64,000 nucleotides of DNA from Haliclona indistincta (lineage: Eukaryota; Porifera; Demospongiae; Haplosclerida; Chalinidae), in contig OZ024788.1 in the NCBI GenBank assembly GCA_964017065.1, forward strand, positions 1,659,021 to 1,723,020, in the 5' to 3' direction. The translations under genes and the position numbers were made by a program. Below the pieces are notes generated by a model. It was not told the origin of the DNA and searched no databases. It saw only the letters and a program-made list of their open reading frames with translations. Shown here one piece after another: positions 1 to 12,747 of this stretch. Numbering within the stretch: position 1 is the stretch's first letter; each line of letters begins with the position of its first letter.

Positions 1-66
1 AACTTTGCACTTACATGTAGCTTTCTCATTTTCATGTCACAGTTCTCTTGTTGCATCTTCTTGTAG

Positions 67-2638
67 GAACAAAGTGACCGAGCGTGATGAGGGTGTGGTG
101 AACTCACCTCTGCTGCTGCAGGATCTGGTGGAGAAGCTAGTCGTGCTCAGGAAAGCTGTGGAGGCGGGAGGGAAGCGAGTTCAGCCGTTGTCACACCCCC
201 TCATCGCTGAAAAGCTCAGGTACCATACAACTAAAACTACCGTATAGCGGGAAATTTCGCGAATGCGTGAGATAGAGCATTTCGCGAATGATATTTTCAC
301 GAATCAGCGCTATTTGCCCTATCTTTGTCAAAAAAACAAGACATTCGCGGATAATAATTTATTTTTACGAATAGCTTGTAATTCGCGAAATTCGCGAAAG
401 TATTATCCTGCGAAAATTTCTCGCTATACGGTATTATGACAGTTTGAAATATTCTAGACTCGAAGACAATAGACAGAACCTTCTTATTTTTGCATTTTGA
501 ACTGACAATGAAATATGTATTTTTTATGATGGTGTTTTTCTTTTCTTGCAGTGCCTATGCTCGTCTGTTGGCTTCTCAAGGCTCTCTCACTAGTGCTCTC
601 AGCTACATCAAACAGGCTAAAGGAGAGGTGGGCATTGACTGACTTAGATAAAGTGATGCAGATACCGTATAGCGGGAAACTTTCGCGGGAGAAAATTTTC
701 GCGAATGCACGAGATAGAGCATTTCACGGAGAATTTTTTCCCGAATTTGTGCTATTGCCATATCTTTGTCAACAAAAGCAAGACATTCGCGGATAATATT
801 TCACGAATAGCATGTAATTCGTGAAATTCGCGAAAAAATTTCTTCCGCAGACATTTCCTGCTATACAGTATTACAGTACATGTGCTAATTACCTTGTAAG
901 ATTTTTCTGAGACCACACGAGTGGGCCCTTTCAGGTCTTTCCAGGTCATAGACACGTCAGTACAATTCATTCTTTTGTACCATCACTGCTGAAGTCAGAT
1001 CACTCCCTCTCTTTCTCCCATTTCTTCTCTCTCAGGTGAGGGACACTGTTCTCCATCACAGGATCCTCCTCAGCGGTTCAGTACCACTCACCAGTGCTGA
1101 CCAGTCTCTCTTCCCCTTCGAACGGATCAACGTCCTGCCCTCCCAATCTCCCGCCTCTCTCACCACATCCTCAAGCGTCACCACAACTGCCGCTACCTCG
1201 AATCAGCCGAGTGTCACACCTTCTCATCCTCACTCGATGGTGGACAACAACCCGGCCGGTGCCCAGCCGCGTGGTGCCCGAGCTCGCTATGTCGTCAGTG
1301 ACTCCATTACGCAACCCCTCAAGGGGCAAAGCAGATACTATCAACCCCAGGCACCCATGCATGGTGGTTACGCTCCTGTTCCTCCTCAACCTAGTGTGCC
1401 AGATCCCTCTTCAATGTATCAGGTATATAATTATCAGTGAAATGTGCCCTATTCTGCTTTGCCTCACAACACTTTGAAGTTACTGTATTCGAACTTGTAG
1501 TCTATATGAGATTTCTATCTTCTTGCTGAAGCAAAAGTGTAGAGTGTCGCCTTCATTAAATCAATGTGATGTGTTCAGTCTCTGTAGTCACTAGTTGATC
1601 AGAGACTGAACACATTAGTGCATGAAGATGACACTCAACACTTTGTACTCCTGTAAAACAACACATCACAAAATTAGTTTCTGTACAATAGGCTTACAAC
1701 CAAAAATGAATAGTGTGTTTTCCCCGTATAGCCCACGGTGTCTATGATGCAACCCACTTCATCATCCCAGCCTCCTCTAGTCCCGCCCATGGGCTCCACC
1801 TACAATCAGCCACCGTCCAATATCATGTATCCCACGGCACCATCCTCCCAGGCACCACCTATAGCCCCGCCCACTGAGCCAGCCCTTCCCTCTCCTGGTC
1901 ACATTCCTCCGCCAGGCACCGATAACATGATGGCATGGAATGACCCTCCCATGCTGAAGACGAAAAAGGTGATCTAGTCGTACCTTATTATACAGGTGTT
2001 TCAATATTACTATTATAGCCAACGCCCACTCATACCTATAAGGGGCATACACCGATCACTGCACCAGTGCAGCCTGCGGTCGGCAACTATTACCAGCCTA
2101 CTCCACCCACCTCTATGGGTCAACACGGCCAAATTCGATCCACTCCGCCCCCAGCTCCATCCTCTCATGAGAATGTAAGCACATGTGCACACACAACCCT
2201 CATATCATATTATGATTCCACTACTCACGTGATTGAATACGTCTGTATCTGGAAATTTCAGGGTATTTTCAAAAACTTTTTGTGGGGTAAAATTGCTCTG
2301 AATATAAAATCTATGTGAATTATGTCATTTTTGCACTTTGAGGCCACACACTAAATTTTCATGCCTGAAAATAATTATGCCGTATCCTCCAGGCACCTGC
2401 GCAAGTCACTGCTCCTCCTCCTCCTAAACCTGTTGAGAAGGCGCCAATACCTGCTGAACACCAAGTCCTGGTCTCCTCTTTCAACGGCTTGCTGACCCAC
2501 TGCCGAGCAAGGGCTAACAATGCTGTAAGCATCAATAACAACTAATCAATTTAATATACTAGCCTTCCCTCCCTCTCTCTGTCACTTCATTCTCTCTTCT
2601 CTCTCTCTCCCTCCCTCTCGTCTCTCTCCCTCTCTCTT

Positions 2639-2702
<64 letters not shown>

Positions 2703-2801
2703 CCTCCCTCCCTCCCTACCTCCCTCCCTCTCTCTCTCTCTCTTTCTCGTCTTGTCTCTCCCTCTCTCTCGTCTCTCCCTCTCTCTTGTCTCCCTCTCTC
2801 G

Positions 2802-2839
<38 letters not shown>

Positions 2840-2897
2840 CCTCTCTCTCTCTCCCTCCCTCTCTCTCTCTCCCTCCCTCCCTCTCTCTTTCTCGTCT

Positions 2898-2939
<42 letters not shown>

Positions 2940-3160
2940 CCTCCCTCCCTCCCTACCTCCCTCCCTCCCTCTCTCTTTCTCGTCTTGTCCCTCCCTCCCT
3001 CTCTCTCTCTCTCTTTCTCGTCTTGTCTCTCCCTCTCTCTCGTCTCTCCCTCTCTCTTGTCTCCCTCTCTCGTCTCCCTCTCTCTCTCTCTCTCTCCCTC
3101 CCTCTCTCTCTCTCCCTCCCTCTCTCTCTCCCTCCCTCCCTCCCTCTCTCTTTCTCGTCT

Positions 3161-3201
<41 letters not shown>

Positions 3202-3257
3202 CCTCTCTCTCTCTTTCTCTCTCTCTCTCTCCCTCCCTCCCTCTCTCTTTCTCGTCT

Positions 3258-3323
<66 letters not shown>

Positions 3324-3675
3324 CAGGTCACCAAGAGGAAGGTGGAGGACATCTCTAACAAGCTAGAGGTGCTCTATGACCTGCTGAGGGAAGCTAGTCT
3401 CTCTCATGAGATTCTCCAAGGACTGCACTTTATCGCTCAAGGTAAGAATTTAATCCCTAATAATTTATGCCGTTATGTTTGAAGTCAATGCTGCATGATA
3501 GCAAAATTCTGTTGCTTAATCCTCTCTCTCTATTTCTTCAGACACTCAGTCAATGAACTACCCAGGAGCTCTGGCTAGACTGAACCACATGGTCGCCACC
3601 AGCAACCTGTCAGAGATCAGCGCCTTCGTGCCGGGAATCAAGACCCTCTTGCAGCTCAGGAATCAGCTGCGATAA
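67..3675 (+). CDS. SEC31: SEC31 homologue, C-terminal part (5' end outside window)
   Basis: SEC31 is the outer-coat subunit of COPII vesicles that bud from the ER. Visible exons: 67-219, 552-627, 1036-1422, 1732-1968, 2019-2174, 2393-2524, 3327-3441, 3542-3675; phases agree across every junction. The first exons match the helical alpha-solenoid region (YARLLASQGSLTSALSY is close to the animal SEC31 counterpart). Exons 3-6 form the long Pro/Gln/Ser-rich linker. The last three encode the conserved C-terminal helical domain (EHQVLVSSFNGLL, KRKVEDISNKLEVLYDLLRE, MVATSNLSEISAF). The stop is TAA at 3673-3675. The upstream WD40 part lies before the window. I am confident of the family; exact splice sites are by eye. 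Confidence 0.9.
238..433. mobile_element. Short TIR element (MITE) in SEC31 intron
   Basis: The ends are inverted repeats: TACCGTATAGCGGGAAA on the left, and the complement of nearly the same sequence ending CTATACGGTA on the right. The inside is rich in TTCGCGAA-type palindromes. TA at both edges suggests a TA target duplication, as in Tc1/mariner-type elements. No coding capacity. Confidence 0.7.
663..870. mobile_element. Second copy of the CCGTATAGCGGG MITE
   Basis: Same family and orientation as the element at 238-433, in the next SEC31 intron. The left end TACCGTATAGCGGGAAA is intact; the right end has decayed to CTATACAGTA. Inner TTCGCGAA-like palindromes are shared. Confidence 0.65.
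2570..3325. repeat. CT/CCCT microsatellite filling a SEC31 intron
   Basis: About 750 bp of almost pure pyrimidine, (CT)n mixed with CCCT and periodic TCGTCTTGTCTC blocks, ending directly at the CCCCAG acceptor at 3326. Higher-order repetition of the CGTCTTGTC blocks is visible. Long open frames here in both directions are repeat artefacts. Confidence 0.95.
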
Positions 3676-5157
3676 CTCATCTAGATAGTGTAATTGCAGG
3701 GTCTCCTCCCCTATCCATTGTAGTATAACTAATGCTAGTAATTGCAGGGGCACCTCGCCTGCACACATGAACAATAATTTATTTAATGGTGTGTTAGTCG
3801 TTTATAGTAATTGTGATTCATATTTCTGATGTAAAATAAGCTGTTTTCAAATTAATTTTAATGCACACGTACATATATGCATGATATATGCAACTAGAAT
3901 GCCTAACAATTAGAAGTAGCTAGTTATAGCTATTAGCTAATGGTACAAACCTTTTCTTGAACATAATATAATAAAAATATTGCACAAACTTGTTTAATGC
4001 TGAGAGGGTGTGGCTGGTGATTGCACTTGCATCAGCCACACCCTCTCAACTTGTAGCTACCCATCATGAATAGCTGACTTCATGCGACCTCTATGGAGTT
4101 GCTGGTCAAGCAGCAGGACGCTGTAGCGATATCATCACGACCTCATATCTACATGTATAGCTACATAGTGTCAGTTGCAATATCACTACCATAATTAGTG
4201 AGCAGGAAATGCGTGGGCGTGTACATAGTGTCATATAAGATCAAAGAAAACTACTATTAGATTAGAACAGTATACATAACACAGTAATTATAGTACTGGT
4301 GTATGCAGAGATACAGCAGCCCATTGAACTGGGTGTAATTATTACTGTAGTCACATAGCCGGCTCTTTGTCAGAGACAGAGCAGTACACATCTTCATATG
4401 AATATCTTGTGCAGTCTTTTGATTTGTCATAAACACTCAGTGTGTGTTCTCAAGCTGGAGGAAGCCACAGGTTTGTGTCAACCAGTAAGAGGAATTATCG
4501 GACAAAATCCCCCAAAGACATGCCCCCTTGGTTATGAATGTATTTCAGCACATAGAGAATCCCATCAAGAACTGAGTGCTCAAACAGTTCCCTGTAACTA
4601 CAGCTGGAGGCTGGGACAGCCCAGCTCTAATGGTGTGACCTTCCTTCGGCTGTCTGGCTGAGTTTGTATAGGAGGTCAGACCCCTACTTAGGTCAGCGGC
4701 GCTTGTCAAGTGGAAGCCCGTCAAGCCGGCTGATGGGTTGAGACAATTTGCATGAGATGTCTGTCAACACTTATCTACTCCACCTCCATTGTCAAATGCA
4801 TTAGTGTCAAATTCCATCAACATTCCAAGAGCGTCAACAAAAGTGGGCAGGGCTATCATGAGAGGTTAACTCCTTGAGTTCCAGCCCGATCAACACATCC
4901 TCACTCAAACTGGAACTAGGGGTACAGCAACTGTGATAAGACAACATAAACCCACAAGGTAAGCGTTGTAACTATAGTTACAGACAGCATGACAAGGCAA
5001 TGTTGAACCAACACTGTATAATACAATCAGACAGTTGTCAAACACACTATATAAGCATCAATCACCTGCATGTTATTCAGTCTCCCCTACAGAGATCCTG
5101 TATCCTATACAACCCAAAGCTCTTATCCAGGAGTTGCTGAGTGAGTGAGCCTACAAC
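3676..5157. other. Intergenic region with one strong hairpin
   Basis: No gene that I can support. 4001-4048 holds a 16-bp perfect inverted repeat (TGAGAGGGTGTGGCTG and its complement) around a 16-base loop. An 87-codon open frame at 4398-4661 lacks splice support and family resemblance. 5040-5157 is probably the promoter and leader of the first array gene. Confidence 0.6.
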
Positions 5158-5821
5158 ATGGAGACAACACAGGTGAGTATATTATACTGTAGGAGTAGGT
5201 TAAATACAACATGGCCTCCATTATAATTATGTAAATTCTACAATGTACTAGACCATTTCTTTGTCTAAGAGTTAGCTTCAGTCCCTCTCCCTTTCACTAC
5301 CTACTTTCATTCCTTCCTTACTTCCTCTCTCTCTGTCCTTCCCACACTGCCTCCCTCTCTTCTTCATCCTCTTCTCCTCCCTCTCTTCCTCCTCCTCTTC
5401 TTCTCCCTCTCTTCCTTCCTCCTTCTCCCTCTCTCTCTCTCTGTCCTTCCCACACTGCCTCCCTCTCTTCCTCATCCTCCTCTTCTCCCTCCTCCTCTTC
5501 TTCTCCCTGTCTTCCTTCCTTCCTCCTTCTCCCTCCCTCCATAACTCTCTCTTCTCTTAAATTCCCAAACAAGACTATTTCTGCTTCTTTATACACACAT
5601 CTTGTATATCATCACTCACCATCATTATCTTATCTCTCTCTTTTTATCTCTGTTCTCAGAAGTGTGCTGGATGTAATGAGACACGAGGCGTGAAGATGGT
5701 TGAACTGTTTGTTTGTAGAGACTATCATCCACTCTGTCCCAACTGTATCAACTGCAAGGAAACATGCCCAGTTCATCCTATGTCAGAGAGAACAGTCAGA
5801 ACCAAGAACAGATACAACTGA
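5158..5821 (+). CDS. Array gene 1: single-module Cys-rich protein
   Basis: Exons 5158-5172 and 5660-5821 (58 aa). Exon 1 encodes only METTQ, as in the rest of the array (a tiny first exon, phase-0 intron). The protein has one module with CAGC, FVC, CPNC and two further Cys, which could bind zinc. It is the most divergent member and has a much longer intron than the others, with a CT-rich microsatellite (5330-5560). No signal peptide, so probably cytosolic or nuclear. Function unknown. Confidence 0.7.
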
Positions 5822-6411
5822 ACATTGTGAATGGAGCATTTATCACTGATTACCAATATAATTTCATAGACCAATGATCACTAGAGACTATTATACCAGA
5901 ACCATCACAATACAATACAACACATCACATTTGCTAATGAGTAAACAATTTTTATGTGATTTTTATTACAAAGATCTTGTGAAATGAAAATAAGTTGTAT
6001 TATCTGACAATGTCGAAACATAACATAATAATTATTTATGAATATCTATTTTTACGGACACAACCAGATTTTGTCACAGTAAGAGAAAATTAATTGTGAA
6101 ATGACAGACTGTACCACAAAACACTCTTGTGGCTATCACTTCAGTCATAGGAAATTCCTTTCATGAGAAACACACAGACATGCAAACTAGCTATGATATC
6201 AAGTGCTAATAATGACATCTTCACTGGCAGTATGGAAAATCTACAGTAGTTTATACAGCCAATTGCAAACCGTCAAGTTGCAGCTAAAAAAATTATGAAT
6301 AATCTAAAGCCGTAGACTCGCACGTGCATATAATGTGACCGTACCAGCTGCAATCAGAGGGTGCAAGAGACCGGGATAGTGAGAACGAGCAGAAACAATT
6401 TGTTATAGATC

Positions 6412-6911
6412 ATGGCAACTCCAGATGAGGTGGAAATTATTCTCAGAGTAGTAATTAACAATAATTGATTCTTTGTAGAAACCTTGTGACTGCTGTAAGA
6501 ACAGAAGTGCTCAAGTACGAATAGACTATCACATAGGACAGCGCTATAAGTATAACTTCTGTGATGAGTGTCACAATAGCCATGATTTCTGTCCGGGGTA
6601 CCCAGCTTTAGACCAAGAAAAAGATAACACAGATTTGATGCAAAGAAAAACTCACTACGTTAGTGAACCATGATAATAATAGTAATTTTGATAACACACA
6701 GAGAAACTCAGGTAGCAATGAGTGTTGGTGCTGTGAAGTGGACAACTACAAGAGAAGAGATGGTCTGATGATGAAGTACACCTGTCATGACCCAGATTGC
6801 GATCGATGGATGTGCACTAGCTGTGCAGTACAGCACGGATTTTGTCAACTGCACAAGAATATAGCTACTGGAGCGAGCTTGGACAAATTACGTGATAAGC
6901 TGTCCGAGTAG
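6412..6911 (+). CDS. Array gene 2: two-module Cys-rich protein (type member)
   Basis: Exons 6412-6429, 6479-6658, 6702-6911 (135 aa), all phase 0. This shows the family plan: a tiny first exon; exon 2 encodes module D1 (CDCC, then YKYNFCDEC, a His, and the FCPGYPA tail); exon 3 encodes module D2 (CWCC, a GLMMKYTC segment, WMCTSCA, and a last Cys and His). D1 and D2 share the C-x-C-C ... aromatic-x-C-x2-C layout, so one probably arose from the other. The Cys/His spacing suggests two small zinc-binding folds. I do not recognise a named family. No signal peptide or membrane segment. A CACGTG site lies at 6321 upstream. Confidence 0.82.
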
Positions 6912-7290
6912 CCGTAACATTCCACTATACACTTCATAGTGAGGATAGAAACTTTCAATACAATCACCGGAACAATGTGTATAACCTAAACATGTTAGTC
7001 ATGAAGCAAGATTTTATTAAATTATGCTCTTCTTCAATGCACGCTCATGTATTATGGTCTTCTCCAATGCATCTAAACAGCTAGTTATAAAAATATCTAC
7101 GAAAGCTCTTCTACACACACTTGCTGCACACTATTAGAAATAATTATGAATACTGAAATAGCATGATGCATGACTTGGGAAGAACCGATAAGAACAGGGC
7201 ACGTGAATGATCGGGTATCACATGACAGAACCAGCAAGCGCGGCCAAACAAAGAAGAGGCGGACTAGCTACCACTTAGTACAGCAGGTCT

Positions 7291-7804
7291 ATGGCGACTC
7301 CCAGTGGTGTGGTATATTATTTAGTTTTTTTAAACAGTGCTAAAGATTGGTTCCTTGTAGAAACGTTGTGAGTGTTGCAATAACAGAAGTGCTCAATGTA
7401 GAGCGGACTACTACACAGGACAACGCTACAAATACAATTTCTGCAAACAGTGTTTAGCTAACCATGATTTCTGCCCGGGGCATCCAGCTTTCAATGAACC
7501 GCAGTTGACAGATTTGAAACAAAAAGCAGCAGTCTACCATGTCAGTGATAAATATTGCGCCTTTGCATAATACACTTGATTTTGCACATACATGCAGGAA
7601 AGCTCTGGGGGTATGACATGCTCATGCTGCAAGTTGCACTACGGGCGTAGTGAAGGGCTGCCCATGAAGTACACCTGCGGCTACCAATCTTGTGAGAAAT
7701 GGACGTGCACTAACTGTGCACAGCACCAGCAGATATGTCAACACAAGCAGACAGCAACTATAGCAGTCGTGAAGAAACTGTGTGAACAGCTATACAGTGA
7801 ATGA
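7291..7804 (+). CDS. Array gene 3: two-module Cys-rich protein
   Basis: Exons 7291-7308, 7361-7540, 7598-7804 (134 aa). Closely similar to gene 2: exon 2 is again exactly 60 codons, with CECC, YKYNFCKQC and the DFCPGHPA tail; exon 3 has CSCC, MKYTCGY, KWTCTNCA and a final Cys. A CACGTG motif lies at 7200-7205, about 90 bp before the ATG. All conserved Cys are present. Confidence 0.82.
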
Positions 7805-8047
7805 GCATGAGTAAAGCATAGTTTTAGTCAAAGTAAAGTACAGAGCAACCCTTCAGTAAATTCATGCATACACGACAATTAACAATCACAATACTAACAT
7901 TATAGTTTACACAGCCAATCGTATGACGTGTCCTAGTAAAAATGTGAAACTTGAAACATGACGTAAGTCCTGATACATTGCAAGTGTCACATGACACGCA
8001 AACTCTATGCTGCTGTCAGCAACAAGTATTATACCTCAGCACTGATT

Positions 8048-8521
8048 ATGGCAACTGCTCGAAAGGTAACAACTCTTACTATAATACTGGCTGTTGATTG
8101 GTTGCTATAGCAATACTGTGAGTGCTGCAATGTAAGAGCTGCACAAAAGAGAGTGGAATATCGCAAGGGACGAAAATATACATACATCTTTTGCAGCAAA
8201 TGTCGCAAGAATCATAAATTTTGTCCAGGATACCCAGCTCTCAGTGCTCCTATTAGTGAGGAAGACTTAGATCAAGAGGATTTTAAACGTCATTCCTCAG
8301 AAGAAGCATCTGGCAGAGATAGCACAACATGTTCATGCTGCAAATGCGACTACAACAAAAAAGCTGGAGGACTGCAAATGAAGTACAAATGTCACGAAGG
8401 TGATTGTGGGAAGTGGATGTGCACTAACTGTGCTATACACCATGAACTGTGCAATCACAAAGAGGTAGCCACTACACAAACCCTCAAAAGACTATTAGTC
8501 TTAGAAAAACAGCCAGAATAA
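8048..8521 (+). CDS. Array gene 4: two-module Cys-rich protein, intron 2 lost
   Basis: Exons 8048-8065 and 8111-8521 (142 aa). D1 and D2 are encoded in one continuous exon, unlike genes 2 and 3. Motifs: CECC, YIFCSKCRKNH, KFCPGYPA; then CSCC, MKYKCHE, KWMCTNCA, LCNHK. Two TGACGT sites lie upstream at 7924-7929 and 7959-7964. Genes 5 and 6 share the fused exon, so these three form a clade. Confidence 0.83.
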
Positions 8522-9152
8522 TAGAGAAACTGCAGTAATGCAATGAAATTCTTTGTGTGAGCTTGACCACTCACTAATAACTATTCATAAAGACTACCAC
8601 CACTACTAATGCACTCCTCTCATTGACCACTCCTGATTGACAAGTACTATCAAAATCTGTTGTAAACGTGTATTGCATGGGTTCCACTATATAGGCGCAA
8701 CCACAGAAAAAACACAGCTCATAAAAATAGAATCCCAGGAGAAGACAGTCACGATTGACACATTAAGGACCATGCAAGGGAGAATAAGAAAGAGAGAAAG
8801 TGTTCATACAATCACATAATTTACAAAGAAAGTGAATAGTTGACATGCAGGTGTGAGAAAAGACTGCCAAGGAAGGTTATCACTATTCGTCACCACAAAT
8901 GGACAGCCACAGTAACCCCAGCTGATATTTATAACCATTAAGAGTATTGCAAAGTAAAAGCAAGGCGATTTATTTGAGCACTCATTCAGTAAATTCATAC
9001 ACGATAATCACAATGCCTAGAATAACACGGTTTACACAGCCAGGCATACTATAATAAACAATTTTTTTGTGCAACATGACGTAAATTGTTCGGCAGCATG
9101 CAGGTGTCACATGACACAAGTGCATGCTGCCAAACAAGAACAAGTAAAGAAT

Positions 9153-9612
9153 ATGGCAACTTCTCCGAAAAAATTGGTAATCACAACAGACTAGTATAAT
9201 GCTAATGGTTAGTTTCTTATAGGTAATTATTTGTGATTGCTGTGACAAAAGAAGTGCACAAACAAGATTGAACTACCACAGAGGACCACAGTTTAAGTAC
9301 AACTTCTGCTTTGAGTGCCATGCTAATCATACATTTTGTCCTGGATACCCTGCTATCAGTAAACCAGAGAAAGAATACTTGGAACAAGAATGTTTCGAAC
9401 ACTCTGAATCAGTGTCTGGCAAAGGTAGCAAAACATGTTCATGCTGCAGACGCAAACACAGAAAAACTGAAGGGCTAGAAATGGAGTATAACTGTGAATA
9501 CACGGTTTGTGCAAAATGGATGTGCACTAACTGTGCCATACTCCATCAACTGTGTTCCCACAAAGAGGCAGCCACTATAGGAACCTTGCAAGAACTGGAG
9601 GAAAAGCTATAG
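9153..9612 (+). CDS. Array gene 5: two-module Cys-rich protein, intron 2 lost
   Basis: Exons 9153-9176 and 9223-9612 (137 aa). D1: CDCC, YNFCFEC, H, FCPGYPA. D2: CSCC, LEMEYNC, KWMCTNCA, LCSHK. A short acidic linker joins them. TGACGT at 9077-9082, about 70 bp before the ATG. Most similar to gene 4. Confidence 0.83.
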
Positions 9613-9934
9613 ACAACATAGCTACAAGCACACTAAGATATTGATGTTAATAGTGTGTCAGTGCAAATACTATATCATGCACAATGATCAGATGATACAA
9701 ATGGTCCTGCTAGTAATACACAGAGTCTGATTCACTATAGTGGTTTACACAGTCAGAGACTGAGCCTTACAGGGTACTAGCAATTCTATAGTAAAACATG
9801 ACGTAGGTGAGAAGAGTATACGAGGAATGAGTTGAATGTGCATGCAAGTGCTCTTCGTGCAAATGTCACATGACAGTAACTGCTGTAGCAGCACAAAAGG
9901 TAAACTCGAACGAAGAACAACCGAGTTGGAAAGA

Positions 9935-10430
9935 ATGGCTTTCAAATATGCAAAACCTCCTCCTACTCTGGTAATAAGCTACTTTTAATGCAAGATTGTC
10001 TGACTCATGCCCTATACAGGAGTTTTGTGATTGCTGTGAGAAAAGAAGTGCACAAAAACTTGTAGTTTATCGCAAGTATAAGTATAATTTCTGCTCTGAA
10101 TGTCGTGATAAGCATACAGTTTGTCCTGATTATCCAGGCTATAAGCAACCCACTAGTGAGACATCCTTGAAACAGGAAAGAGTCACTAAAAATGATTGGA
10201 AAAACCTTGAAGAATTGGATGAAGCTCACGGAGGGGAGTACGAGAATTGCTCTTGCTGTCGATTACAATACAAGAAAGAGAAAGGACTACCAGTCAAATA
10301 CTGTTGTGGATATCCGGAAGTCTGTGATCGTTGGATGTGTGCTAACTGTGCCAGCCACCAGCTATGGTGCAGGCACCAAGAGGCAGCCACTACAGGAACA
10401 AGGGCTCTTCTGTTCAAGAAGAAAAATTAA
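9935..10430 (+). CDS. Array gene 6: two-module Cys-rich protein, intron 2 lost
   Basis: Exons 9935-9970 and 10020-10430 (148 aa), the longest member; exon 1 encodes 12 residues with a PPPTL end. D1: CDCC, YNFCSECRDKH, VCPDYPG. D2: CSCC, LPVKYCC, RWMCANCA, WCRHQ. TGACGT at 9799-9804, 131 bp upstream of the ATG. Confidence 0.83.
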
Positions 10431-10884
10431 CAGACCTACTAAGCTTGAGTGTTTAAATCTTCTATTGTGTGTGTTAGTGTCTAGACACATTTTCAGCCCT
10501 GTTTCAAAGAATGCTTGACCACATGTTAATATTCATATAGAGCTCCAATGCTAATGCAGTGCACTCAATGACCACTCCCAATTCACAAATACTATCATAA
10601 TCCGCTGTAAAGGTGTTTTCAGTTCCACGACAAACTGCAGCCTGCAACCGCAGATGTTGAGCAATAGCATAGTCCAACAAATTATTATCAACATATAGGA
10701 TCCCCCGGAAGAGAAAACATATATTTGGCACAATAAGCAGGTTAAATATAGCTACATGACGGCAGAATGACGTGAGAACACGAGTGATTGTGGGAGAGTA
10801 TAAGAGAGACACCAAAAGCACACACAATCACATGAAATAAAAATCGATCCAAAAGTGTTCAACTGAAGTAAACTGTCAACCAAA

Positions 10885-11149
10885 ATGAATGTGAGTATGG
10901 TTGAATTGCAGTATTCAGCACTAAAGGGCTGTATCTCTGTAGCAAGCTCAGGTTTGTAATGGGTGCAATGAGTACAAGTATTCCAGTGATGTTGTCCGTG
11001 TGGACTACGAGTGCCAGAATGAACGCCACAGCAGGGTCATGTGCACGGACTGTGCAGTGCAGAGAGAACCATGCCGCTATGATAGAGCAGATGTCACTGC
11101 AAGCTCGTACAGAAGAATCTTGAGCAAGATGCAGAGAGAATACTATTAA
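10885..11149 (+). CDS. Array gene 7: single-module Cys-rich protein
   Basis: Exons 10885-10890 (MN only) and 10943-11149 (70 aa). It has only a D2-type module: CNGC, VDYEC, VMCTDCA, PCRYD, followed by a basic helical tail. The last Cys is followed by Y-D, as in the D2 of two-module genes 12-15, which suggests it came from such a gene by loss of the D1 exon. TGACGT at 10768-10773 and TATA-like TATAAGAG near 10799. Confidence 0.78.
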
Positions 11150-11913
11150 AAGCTGGACAAAATTGACTTTGACAATTTAAATTGTGCTGTAATGCGAAAT
11201 TTCTTGTACTTCATGTAACACCCAGTTTCAATCATTATACTAAGAAGTGCATCCTTGGTAACTGCATGTACCATGGTGAGTAACAATGAAGTAGGTATGT
11301 GTGTAGTGGGAATCTCCTAACAAAAAGTGTGAGGTCAAAAACTATTCAAGATACAACAAGGCTCACTGCTTTTGACATGGTCTATGAAAAAATTCATGAT
11401 GAGGGAAGATCAAAGAATGTGATACATGATAGAAGCAGGCCTCTACATTAGCAAGTAGACATGTTGTAACTTCACATAATAATAACCTCTAACATTAATC
11501 TAATAATCATTATATAAAGCAAAACTTCATGGCGTAACTTCACCCCATTTGGAGAATCAACAGTATAGACCTTGTACCACCTGATAGCTCCATCCACCAC
11601 TAACACAACACACACCCTTAACACAACAAAGCGAAGAGACAGATGCACTGTGCTAAACTCACTGAAGCAGAGCCGCCAGTGAATTTTACTCATCCCTCCC
11701 ACAGAGGGCAGCAACAACATCAAACATGTGCGGTTGAAGGCAATACCAGAGCACAACAACCGCAGCTCAAAGTAACACCCGCATTTTGGTTTGGTAGATC
11801 CCCCAAAAACAAGCACGTGCAAGAAATGCCCAGGCACAATTACAAGTGAATAAAACTAACAATAGACGGGTACTGCAAAAACAGATCAGAAAGCTGACCG
11901 AACCAGAGCTAAG

Positions 11914-12202
11914 ATGAGTTACAGAAATACTCAAGTGAGAATAGTTATTGTAGCTATATCAAGTGAGAATAGTTATTGTAGCTATGAGTTTAGCAAATTA
12001 GCCAATGGTAACTGCTGATTTATCTATATAGTGCCGTGTGTGCTATTCTTACCAAAACCCTACAGTCTACATGAAATATGAGTGCGGCCATGAAACGCGT
12101 ATGTGCACTTTATGTGGACTGCAGAACAAATTTTGCCCTGTTGACGGAAATCCACTCAAGAGCAGTTCACAGGCTCAACTGCTTCTAAAGATGAGGAAAT
12201 AG
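11914..12202 (+). CDS. Array gene 8: single-module Cys-rich protein
   Basis: Exons 11914-11934 and 12032-12202 (63 aa). Motifs: CRVC, MKYECGH, RMCTLCG, FCPVDG. The intron begins with two near-identical 33-base direct repeats (11934-11998). CACGTG at 11814-11819; no TGACGT seen upstream. A basic, probably helical C-terminus (LLLKMRK). Confidence 0.75.
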
Positions 12203-12747
12203 CTGGACTGAACGTGTTGCTGAGGAAAACCATGTACCAGCATTTAACAATAATTATACCAGACTCTCCAATACACTCACGTAGCTAGTAAGCAAGTTAT
12301 CTATGTTTATAACAAGGAAGGGCAACAGCACGATATGACCGTACCTATAGCAGCTGCTACAATGCTGCTGCACTAAGCATATTTCCACTCACACAACACA
12401 CCCTCTACTATTATACCACTAACACAACAGAGCCAGGACACAGTGACACTGTACTAAACTTATTCCTAGAGGCCGCCATTGGTAATGAATGCCTTTCAAT
12501 AACCACTCCCACACGGACAGAACAACAGTATGTGGAAGAGAGCCATAAATATAGGTAAAACATTCCAGAGAAACTGCGGTATTGAGCAACAACGCTTAAT
12601 CATTACTTGGGTCAATGTTTATCTGTATGCACCTGAAATAGAACAGTCATGACGGCAGAATGACGTCCACGCAAGTATTATTTGCGTGTACATAAGCAGT
12701 GAGAACTAAAATAATAATATTTCATCATAAGAGCTAACTGAACCAAG

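Noticed and set aside
2582..3482. Several long open frames on both strands (Ser/Leu/Pro or Arg/Glu repeats)
   Set aside because: They are translations of the CT microsatellite in the SEC31 intron.
4398..4661. 87-codon frame with a few Cys (TCPLGYEC)
   Set aside because: No splice or promoter context and no family resemblance; a chance frame cannot be excluded.
5278..5596. Minus-strand Glu/Arg-rich frames
   Set aside because: Translation of the CT-rich repeat in the intron of array gene 1.
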